Shown: positions 5,009-10,609 of the stretch, piece after piece | How positions within the stretch are numbered: position 1 is the first letter of the stretch | Layout: each line of letters opens with the position of its first letter | Source: Acidobacteriota bacterium | GTDB taxonomy: Bacteria; Acidobacteriota; UBA4820; DSQY01 | Direction of reading: 5' to 3' | DNA: 10,609 nucleotides | Assembly: GCA_021814085.1 (NCBI GenBank) | Contig: JAKAJA010000033.1 | Coordinates: 1 to 10,609, forward strand | Program-made: the position numbers and the translations under genes | The notes under the pieces: generated by a model | What the model was told of the DNA's origin: nothing | The model's input: only the letters and a program-made list of their open reading frames with translations | Databases searched by the model: none

Positions 5009-6205
5009 TCACACCAGCGCGGTCACGCCGGCGTAGTAGCCGATCTGCTTGGCGGGCCCCAGCTCCCAGCCGCCCTCGGTCATCACGTACTCCGTGAAGT
5101 CGAGGCCGCTCGGAGGGGGCTCGTAGCGCCCGATGGGTTCGTTGGGACGCCACTTCACGTTCTTGGGCTGCCAGAGGAAGAAGTGGCCGACGGTGGCGCC
5201 GGCGGCGGAGATGAAGTCGGGCATGAGCGGTTCGAGGTAGGCGATGATCTCGTTGCCCCAGGGGACGATGACCCGATCCACCCGGATGCCGATCTCGCTG
5301 AGGACGCGCTCTCCGGTGTAGCCCAGGGTGCCGCCCTGGTAGAGGCGCTGGATGGACTGGAGCGCCGTGGGGGAGCAGGCCATGTAGAGGGTCTCATTGC
5401 CGGAGATCATGCACTGCGCCTTCACCGTGTTCTCGAAGGTGACCTCGGCGGAGATGTCGCCCACGGAGGTGTTGATGAAACCTCCGTTGGCGGAGGCGTG
5501 CCAGCGCAGACCACCGGTCTTGGTGTTCACGCCGTCGGTGCCGGCCACGGTCGCCCGCCAGCCGAAGAGCAGGCTCCGGTTGAGGCGCTGCTTCAGCAGC
5601 TCCATGGCGTCCTTGCGCTTGTCGTCCAGCGTCTCGTCGTACTTGAGGACGCCCCGCTTGATCAGCGCCAGGGTGCGGTTGCTGATCTTCACGGGCTCGA
5701 TGAAGGTCTCGAGCTGGTTGTACACGTCCGAGGGGCTGTACATGAGGGGGCTGGGCGCGTTGGAGAAGGCCATGGACTCGTCGACGGGGTGGGTGTGGAG
5801 GAAGATCGTGTCGTTGTCGTTCAGGGCAGCGGCGGCACCGCCGGTCTGGTCCAGAACGCCGCGGCTGACATCGATGGTCGTGGAGTTGGTCACCGCGGTG
5901 ATCTTCATGTGCTCGCCGGTCCTCGGTACGTAGAGGAGCATCCCGGGGCGCATGCCCTCGGTCGAATCCACCACGAGCGTGGTGGCCGTGGCCAGGTAGC
6001 CGCCGGCGTTGTTGATCTGGGTCTGGTGCTGCAGGACTTCCTTCTCGCCCCAGCGCACGTAGATGTCGTGCGGAGGGTCGCCCATCTTGGTCAGCGCGAA
6101 GCTGGCCGTGGGGAACTTGGCCGGAGCGACCTTGTAGAACTTCTTGCTGTAGTCGCTGACCAGGTTCAGGTTCGAGCTGATGATTTTGCTCACGGTGGTG
6201 GCCAT
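5009..6205 (-). CDS. Major capsid protein, SU10/DUF5309-like
   Basis: This encodes 398 residues that build the icosahedral head shell with the scaffold and portal. GGGAGA lies about 5 bases before the ATG at 6205. Residues about 70-140 look like an inserted beta-rich domain, with L-V-V-D-S-T-E-G-M-R-P-G-M-L-L then T-G-E-H-M-K-I-T-A-V and V-S-R-G-V-L. Residues 160-220 carry the SU10-type signature: a Y-N-Q-L-E-T-F-I-E-P-V-K-I-S-N-R-T run followed by a charged helix K-R-K-D-A-M-E-L-L-K-Q-R-L-N-R-S-L-L-F-G. The C-terminal half continues as expected for a HK97-fold shell protein, and length is in the family's range. The place after portal and scaffold genes supports the call. There is no sign of a protease gene in the window, so maturation cleavage is uncertain. 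The gene is bracketed by hairpins, consistent with high expression. Confidence 0.9.
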   Translation of the reverse strand: MATTVSKIISSNLNLVSDYSKKFYKVAPAKFPTASFALTKMGDPPHDIYVRWGEKEVLQHQTQINNAGGYLATATTLVVDSTEGMRPGMLLYVPRTGEHMKITAVTNSTTIDVSRGVLDQTGGAAAALNDNDTIFLHTHPVDESMAFSNAPSPLMYSPSDVYNQLETFIEPVKISNRTLALIKRGVLKYDETLDDKRKDAMELLKQRLNRSLLFGWRATVAGTDGVNTKTGGLRWHASANGGFINTSVGDISAEVTFENTVKAQCMISGNETLYMACSPTALQSIQRLYQGGTLGYTGERVLSEIGIRVDRVIVPWGNEIIAYLEPLMPDFISAAGATVGHFFLWQPKNVKWRPNEPIGRYEPPPSGLDFTEYVMTEGGWELGPAKQIGYYAGVTALV

Positions 6206-6216
6206 GGGTGTCTCCC

Positions 6217-6232
6217 GGCGCCCTCAGGCGCC
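6217..6232 (-). promoter_or_regulatory. Hairpin directly upstream of the capsid ribosome binding site
   Basis: GGCGCC at 6217-6222 and again at 6227-6232 pair across a 4-base loop to give a 6-bp all-GC stem. On the mRNA the stem ends at the base next to the GGGAGA ribosome binding site (6216-6211). It lies in the 40-base gap between the scaffold stop and the capsid start, one of the few real gaps in the head module. It may protect the 5' end of a processed capsid mRNA or tune initiation. Both are inference. Confidence 0.5.
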
Positions 6233-6245
6233 ACGATGCGAGGTG

Positions 6246-7316
6246 TCACTTGAGCCCGGGCAGGCCGAAGGCCTTGCTGCCTCCGTAGAAGCGTTCGATG
6301 TCGTCCTCGGGCTCCTTCTTGGGGGGCTGGGACCCAGAGGGTGCCAGCCCCTGACGCTTGGCGGCCTCGCGCCGTTTGCGCTCGGCCTCCTCGCCGGCGG
6401 CCCGGGCCTTGGCTGCGTTCAGCTCGGCCAGTGCCCGTTCCTTGGCCAGTTCGAGGCGCTGTTCCATAGGCTTGTCCTGCCATTCCGGCGTTTCCAGGTG
6501 GGGAAGGATGGCGTTGAGGACGGCGGCCTTGTCCTCCACCTGGAGGCCGTCTACGAACTGCCGAACCAGCGCCTGTTTCTGTTCGGCATCGGTGATGCGA
6601 CGGTGGTAGTCCAGGATGGGCTGCAGGTGAGGCGTGAGCTGAGCCAGTACCTGCTGGGCCACGGCCTGGGCGGAAATCGGCGGCTCTGCGATCCTCTGGA
6701 GGACCGCCCGCGCGACGTCGGGCCGGAGGAGATGATCGGCGAGCTCCTCCTCCGGGATGGCACCCGGATCGAAGGAGAGGGTCGGGGTCTTCCCCTGGCT
6801 GCCGAGGGAGGGTTTCCACTCCGCGAGCCGTCCGGCCTGCTGCGCCTCCATGGCGCTGCGCAGAAGGGTGACCACCGCCTCGCTGAGAGCCGGATGCGAC
6901 CCGATGAAGTCGTGGATCTGCTTCATGGTCTGGTACTCCGGCTCCAGCGACTCCAGCTTTTTCTGGGCCTCCTTGAGGCGGTTCAGCTCCTGGTTGTGCT
7001 TGGCGACGAGCGCCTGGGCTCCCTGAAACTGGTCCGCCACGTACTTCTGCAGTTCCGGTGGGAGCTGGCTCCACACCTTTTTCTGATCCTCCGTCATGAA
7101 ACCCGGAGGATCCACGGCCGGCGGCGTGTCGGTCTCCGCCGGCGGCGTGTTCGGGTCACTGGGTTCGTCGGCGGTTGCCTGCGGCTTGTCGTCCGGAGGG
7201 GCGGGAGAGGGCGGGGCCTCCGGAGCAGCTTTCTCGGTCGGCGTTGCCTGAATGGGTTCCTCGAAGTTGTCGTTCCTCCAGGTATCACGGTCGAGACTGA
7301 CGACGTTTTCCGGCAT
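6246..7316 (-). CDS. Head scaffolding protein (predicted)
   Basis: This encodes 356 residues. The ATG at 7316 has AGGAGC about 6 bases upstream and overlaps the previous gene by 32 bases; upstream in-frame starts have no such site. Residues about 20-72 are disordered, Pro/Ala/Asp/Glu rich and acidic. Residues 75-135 hold a charged helix likely to be a coiled coil (around QALVAKHNQELNRLKEAQKK). Residues 140-280 are further helices. Residues about 285-330 form a long Ala/Glu/Arg/Lys helix, followed by a P-K-K-E-P linker and a short C-terminal segment ending G-L-P-G-L-K. An acidic disordered lead, a long helical middle, a basic tail, few aromatics and a place just before the capsid gene are typical of scaffolds, whose C-terminus contacts the shell. 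There is no catalytic serine motif suggesting a protease fused to the scaffold. The role is inferred from composition and position. Confidence 0.82.
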   Translation of the reverse strand: MPENVVSLDRDTWRNDNFEEPIQATPTEKAAPEAPPSPAPPDDKPQATADEPSDPNTPPAETDTPPAVDPPGFMTEDQKKVWSQLPPELQKYVADQFQGAQALVAKHNQELNRLKEAQKKLESLEPEYQTMKQIHDFIGSHPALSEAVVTLLRSAMEAQQAGRLAEWKPSLGSQGKTPTLSFDPGAIPEEELADHLLRPDVARAVLQRIAEPPISAQAVAQQVLAQLTPHLQPILDYHRRITDAEQKQALVRQFVDGLQVEDKAAVLNAILPHLETPEWQDKPMEQRLELAKERALAELNAAKARAAGEEAERKRREAAKRQGLAPSGSQPPKKEPEDDIERFYGGSKAFGLPGLK

Positions 7317-7608
7317 TGCGAAGCTCCTGTTTGAGGCTGGCCAACTCTTTGTCGGCTCCTTCGATCTCCGCGAGGATCGCCTGAGTGCGGTCCACGCGGC
7401 CATCCACGTATCGCTTGGCCTCCAGGCTGTCCGCCTGGCGGTAGGCCAGGAAGTCCGTGTGGGCCAAGGTCTTCAGCCAGGCCAGGATGAGCCGGCCTTC
7501 CGGCGTCTTTCGGATCGCCACCATGGCCGAGAGAAGCTCGGGCCGGGTGTACTCCGGCGCCGGCACATCTGGCCCAGGAGCGGGCTTCTTGGACCAAGGC
7601 CACTTCAT
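7285..7608 (-). CDS. Hypothetical protein, 107 residues, between portal and scaffold
   Basis: The ATG at 7608 overlaps the portal stop (ATGA), with GGAGGTGA just upstream inside the portal gene. The protein starts M-K-W-P-W-S-K-K-P-A-P-G-P, an exposed basic and Pro-rich lead. Residues 22-60 are helical, with a T-R-P-E-L-L motif and a W-L-K-T-L-A-H-T-D-F-L-A-Y segment. Residues 65-98 are a charged helix likely to form a coiled coil (D-R-T-Q-A-I-L-A-E-I-E then K-E-L-A-S-L-K-Q-E-L). The C-terminus is basic. I do not recognise the family. Small helical proteins are common at this position in phages with this type of capsid, and a head-assembly role next to the scaffold is plausible. Its end overlaps the scaffold start by 32 bases, which suggests coupled translation. 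Confidence 0.82.
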   Translation of the reverse strand: MKWPWSKKPAPGPDVPAPEYTRPELLSAMVAIRKTPEGRLILAWLKTLAHTDFLAYRQADSLEAKRYVDGRVDRTQAILAEIEGADKELASLKQELRNAGKRRQSRP

Positions 7609-9494
7609 CCCTCACCTCCCACGGGACGCGGCGCCATGAACGGCGCCGAAGGGACGGGCTGGGGAATCTGCACCGTCTCGGGCTCGGGGAGCGCAGTGGG
7701 CGCCCCCGCATTGGCCGCCGCCATGGCAGCCAGTTGGGCCATCTGTTCCTGGGGCGTGGTCACCAGATCGGGGTTGATGTTCTTGATGTAGGCCACCTTG
7801 CGGATGGCGGCCCTCATCGTTTGCAGCTCGCCCGCCTGCTTGGCCATCCCGGCGAGCTGGAGCAGTTCGGTGGCCTGGCCTTGCTCGCTGATCCAGGTCG
7901 CTCCGGCGAGGATCCGGATCTCCCAGGGCTCGTCGAAGCTCTCCGGCCGGATCGGGAACGCCTGGCCATTCTCATCCACCCACCACAGGATGGCGGCCTC
8001 GGGATTGCCCGCCGCCTCGGCAGGCGTGGCGCCCTGGAGGGCGTCGGCCGCCGTCGTCGCGTAGAGGCGAAGGCTTCTGCGGACCTGGACGTCCAGGTGG
8101 TTGGCCGCCATGCGGATGCGGCGTACTCCGAGCTGCTGGAGGAGGGAGGCCTCGCTGGCGGTGCGGCTCTGCGTCTCCACCGTCAGACCCGAGGCGTTGG
8201 CGTCGTTGACGGCCGTCAAGCGGCTGTTCTCTCGGCGCAGCAGCTCCAGCATCTGAGCGTGGGCCGGCGTGTAGTTGGAGTAGAGCTGGGAAAGCGGGAA
8301 GAAGGATTCTTTGAGCGGCCTGGTGCCGCTGGGGACGACCGTCCACTGGCCGGGAGCGATGCCGTTCTGGAGCGCTTCGAGGACGCGCGGGTCCGCCGTG
8401 GCATCCACCAGCCCGCCCTGCAGCGTCGCGTATCCGAACTGCACCAGGAGGTTGTTCCAGAAGCTGTTGGTCAGCGCTTGATTCTCTTCGTCCAGGTCGG
8501 CGATGCCGATTCCATAGGGCCCTTGCTCGACCGGCGACCGCAAGATGGAAAACTCCTGCACGGGAATCTCCGCGTGCCGGTAGGGCTGGCGGGTGATTTC
8601 GAGGATGGTCTCCGTGGGTTCGGCCTCTCGCGCCAGGATGTACAGCCTCCACCACTGGCGGTCCGGTCCGGCGGCCAGGGCTTCCTCGGCGTCCAGGAGG
8701 TTTTCCACGGTGCGCAGGTCCGCCCGGATCCAGAGTTCCACGACGGGGACCTCTTGGCGGTCGGTGGAGACGCTGGGCTCCAGCTCCTCGGCCCCCTCTT
8801 TGTGCGACGAGGCGGTCTTTCGGATGGCCTCCTCGTCGGCCGGCCAGCGCTCGATGGCCTCCGCCACCGTCATGAAATGCCGGTACCCCCAGTACTTGGC
8901 TTGGCGGATTGTGTCCGAAAAGGGATCGCAAAGGCAGCGCCAGGGCCGCAGGCGCTCGATGATCGCGCGCGGGTAGGGGACCGGCTCCGCCTCGCGATGC
9001 AGGCAGAAACCCGTCCCAAAGATCAGGGCATCCCGGAAGGCCTCGAGGTGGGCCCGTAGGCTTCCGTTGTCGCGGTAATCCTGGGTGAGGTAGGCGTCGA
9101 TGCCGCGCATCTCCTGGGCGAGCCGGATCATGCTTCCCCGATCCGGTCGGCGGGCCCAGATCCTTGGGGGGCTGACTTCGAAGGGTTTGGGGGGGGCGGT
9201 GTAGGCCTCCTCCAGGTAGGAGAGGACCGTCTCGACATCCACGAAGGTCTGGCGGATGAAGACCGAGTAGGGCGAGGGGGTGGCGACCTCGAGACCCTCG
9301 TCGGTGCTGAATTCGGTCCAGGTCTCCTTGAGTGTGCCGGCCACGCCCGTCTTGGCCTGGTCCTCGTCCTGGGAGTAGACGCCCCGCCAGTTGCGGTAGA
9401 GGCGGGCCCACTTCGCTTTTCGGCGCTGGAGGTCGTCGTCGGCCTCCTGGAAGCACTGGCGGATCAATTGGTAGAGCGTCGGACTGGCCTTCAT
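7605..9494 (-). CDS. Portal protein
   Basis: This encodes 629 residues from the ATG at 9494. A twin ATG at 9497 is only 2 bases after GAGG, so the second, 5 bases after it, is preferred; it overlaps the terminase stop by one base (TGATG). The portal forms the ring at one head vertex through which DNA enters and leaves. Visible portal features in order are a helical N-terminus (1-60), an L-I-F-G-T-G-F motif at 157-163, the R-L-R-P-W-R-C-L-C-D-P segment at 181-191 followed by K-Y-W-G-Y-R-H-F-M-T-V-A-E at 200-212, the clip/stem-region motif G-P-Y-G-I-G-I-A-D-L at 325-334 with E-N-Q-A-L-T-N after it, and a T-A-S-E-A-S segment near 445-450 leading into helices. The last 40 residues are Pro/Ala rich and probably flexible. 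Length is within the range of large portals. The neighbour order terminase-portal supports the call. Confidence 0.93.
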   Translation of the reverse strand: MKASPTLYQLIRQCFQEADDDLQRRKAKWARLYRNWRGVYSQDEDQAKTGVAGTLKETWTEFSTDEGLEVATPSPYSVFIRQTFVDVETVLSYLEEAYTAPPKPFEVSPPRIWARRPDRGSMIRLAQEMRGIDAYLTQDYRDNGSLRAHLEAFRDALIFGTGFCLHREAEPVPYPRAIIERLRPWRCLCDPFSDTIRQAKYWGYRHFMTVAEAIERWPADEEAIRKTASSHKEGAEELEPSVSTDRQEVPVVELWIRADLRTVENLLDAEEALAAGPDRQWWRLYILAREAEPTETILEITRQPYRHAEIPVQEFSILRSPVEQGPYGIGIADLDEENQALTNSFWNNLLVQFGYATLQGGLVDATADPRVLEALQNGIAPGQWTVVPSGTRPLKESFFPLSQLYSNYTPAHAQMLELLRRENSRLTAVNDANASGLTVETQSRTASEASLLQQLGVRRIRMAANHLDVQVRRSLRLYATTAADALQGATPAEAAGNPEAAILWWVDENGQAFPIRPESFDEPWEIRILAGATWISEQGQATELLQLAGMAKQAGELQTMRAAIRKVAYIKNINPDLVTTPQEQMAQLAAMAAANAGAPTALPEPETVQIPQPVPSAPFMAPRPVGGEG

Positions 9495-10609
9495 CATCGC
9501 CTCACAAGCTTGGGCTTTGGCTTCTTGAGCGGGAGCCGGCGGCGAAGGGCGGCCTCCGGATCCGGCTGGACGGTGTCGGCAGGCAGAGCGTACAAGCAGG
9601 CATCGGTGACCGTGTCGAGGATGTCGTCGTGGGCCACCTTCGGCCATCGCATCGCCTGGTACTCGTACTTCAAAAAGAACTGCCGTTGGTCCGGATCCTC
9701 GACGGTGGCCGGGTCCCGGCTGAAGATGCGCCGTGCACGAAAGAAGGGATCACAGGTCTTGATCCTTTCCTTGACCTTGAATCCCGCCCCTCTGTGTGTG
9801 ACGGCGGTATGCGGCAGCATGTAGCCTTTGCGGGCCGCCTCCTGGCGGAGCGCCACCTCGAAGTAAGCGGCCAATCCGATCTCCTCGATCCAGGTCTGCG
9901 AGCCCCAGGCCTCGTAAACCTCGTACAGCCTGCGGGCAGTCTCCTCCGGGCTGAACTGCCCCGCCCATCCGGCCACGAGGATCAAGGGGTATGCGGAGCC
10001 GGAGCCCGTGATCCAGACGCTGATCGCCGTATCATCGGGATCCTGCGCGTCCTCCTTGGCCAGGTCCACGAAGCAGTACGCCCGCCACGAAAGCGGGTAG
10101 TCGTCGGGGTGCCAGTAGTTTTGGACCATCTCCCGCGTCCAGAAGGCCCCTTCGGCCTCCTGCATGCGGAGGAGCACCTGCCCCCCGAAATGCCAGGAGC
10201 CCATCTCGCGCTCGTCGCGCTCCAGGGCCTCCCGGGTCTTGGTGGACGGGTAGAGCAGGTCGCCCGGCTTGAGGCCCAGACCCGGAGGAGGAGGAGCCGG
10301 GTCTTCCACCTGAGCGGGGTCCTCGACGATCGCCGGATGCCTTTCGACGATCCAGTCCGGCGACTTCATCAGGACGCTGCAGTGCCAGTCCTGGGGGTCC
10401 CAGAGGGTCCCCCGGACCTCAATCTGGCTGGCGTCGTTCACCCGGTAGTTCCGGACATCCCGGAGGGTGTCCTTGACCTTCTGGATGCCCTCTTCCGTGA
10501 AGGCTTCCAGATTATCGGCATTCATTTCCGTGGCGGAATCCATAAGGGGTCCCAAATCCACGGTATCCATGCCTTCCGGGACCTCGGCCCCCTCCTGGAC
10601 GGGAGGCGT
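9494..10609 (-). CDS. Terminase large subunit, C-terminal (nuclease) part, cut by window edge
   Basis: The frame is open from the right edge, with no stop before the first in-window ATG at 10570, so the N-terminal ATPase part lies outside. At least 371 codons are visible. The terminase packages DNA into the portal and cuts the concatemer. The RNase H-like nuclease domain is visible: F-V-D-L-A at 167-171 with D-D-T-A-I at 179-183 (numbered from the Met at 10570), an acidic E-E at 229-230 in W-I-E-E-I-G-L, and H-D-D-I-L-D at 314-319. D169, E229 or E230 and D315, D316 or D319 are the likely metal ligands. Before it is the linker region W-D-P-Q-D-W and a G-D-L-L-Y-P-S-T motif, typical of the join between the two domains. 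An unusual Pro/Asp/Glu-rich insert lies at about 82-97. The C-terminus is basic (K-K-P-K-P-K-L-V-R-R) and may contact DNA or the portal. The stop overlaps the portal start. Confidence 0.93.
   Translation of the reverse strand, partial: TPPVQEGAEVPEGMDTVDLGPLMDSATEMNADNLEAFTEEGIQKVKDTLRDVRNYRVNDASQIEVRGTLWDPQDWHCSVLMKSPDWIVERHPAIVEDPAQVEDPAPPPPGLGLKPGDLLYPSTKTREALERDEREMGSWHFGGQVLLRMQEAEGAFWTREMVQNYWHPDDYPLSWRAYCFVDLAKEDAQDPDDTAISVWITGSGSAYPLILVAGWAGQFSPEETARRLYEVYEAWGSQTWIEEIGLAAYFEVALRQEAARKGYMLPHTAVTHRGAGFKVKERIKTCDPFFRARRIFSRDPATVEDPDQRQFFLKYEYQAMRWPKVAHDDILDTVTDACLYALPADTVQPDPEAALRRRLPLKKPKPKLVRR

Noticed and set aside
4991..5011. Near-palindrome GAG-CACT/AGTG-CTC at the capsid gene stop
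   Set aside because: It has a mismatch and almost no loop, so a stable hairpin is unlikely; the GC hairpin next to it is far stronger.
4889..6253. 454-codon open frame on the plus strand opposite the capsid gene
   Set aside because: It is a shadow of the G+C-rich capsid gene. Its translation is a low-complexity Gly/Val/His/Arg mix with no recognisable domain, while the minus-strand frame encodes a clear capsid protein.
6180..7334. 384-codon open frame on the plus strand opposite the scaffold gene
   Set aside because: The Leu/Arg/Gly-rich translation mirrors the charged coiled coil of the scaffold, so this is a shadow frame.
7734..9059. 441-codon open frame on the plus strand opposite the portal gene
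   Set aside because: Its composition is typical of antisense to a high-G+C gene, with no motif and no operon logic on that strand.
7972..9456. 494-codon minus-strand frame overlapping the portal gene
   Set aside because: The Pro/Arg/Gly-rich translation is an out-of-frame reading of the portal gene, with no protein-like features.

Overview
The window is one gene-dense, G+C-rich stretch of a tailed double-stranded DNA phage (or prophage). Every credible gene lies on the minus strand, so transcription runs from high to low coordinates. I see no integrase, repressor, tRNA, CRISPR array, insertion sequence or host housekeeping gene. The host cannot be named. A spanin-like protein after the endolysin and signal-peptide-like N-termini hint at a Gram-negative host, but this is inference.

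Head module, about 10609 down to 4494: the C-terminal part of the large terminase (nuclease half; the ATPase half lies off the right edge), the portal, a 107-residue protein of unknown role, a scaffold-like protein, the major capsid protein (SU10/DUF5309-like) and a 149-residue protein ending in an excisionase-like helix-turn-helix. Genes are tightly packed with 4-base or single-base stop/start overlaps (terminase/portal, portal/107-aa) and one 32-base overlap. The capsid gene is the exception: it has a 6-bp hairpin just upstream of its ribosome binding site and a strong 8-bp GC hairpin with a GAAA loop and T-rich tail just downstream.

Surface module, about 4497 down to 1847: a 176-residue beta-rich protein with a signal-peptide-like start, a 71-residue unknown, and a 635-residue spike or fibre protein. 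The spike has an internal hydrophobic segment, a G8-like module, a parallel beta-helix with cysteines recurring every 20 residues, and a beta-sandwich-like C-terminus.

Lysis region, about 1853 down to 29: a probable 30-residue GTG-start gene, a two-helix membrane protein (holin candidate), a 105-residue protein with a textbook EF-hand calcium loop, a single-helix coiled-coil membrane protein (second holin candidate), an M15 metallopeptidase endolysin, and a coiled-coil protein in the position of an Rz-like spanin.

No connector, tail tube or tape-measure gene lies between the capsid and lysis genes, so tail genes must be elsewhere, perhaps beyond the left edge. G+C is visibly lower left of about 3.7 kb (several lines at 50-58 percent against about 70 percent in a capsid-gene line), suggesting the spike and lysis genes were joined to the head module by recombination.
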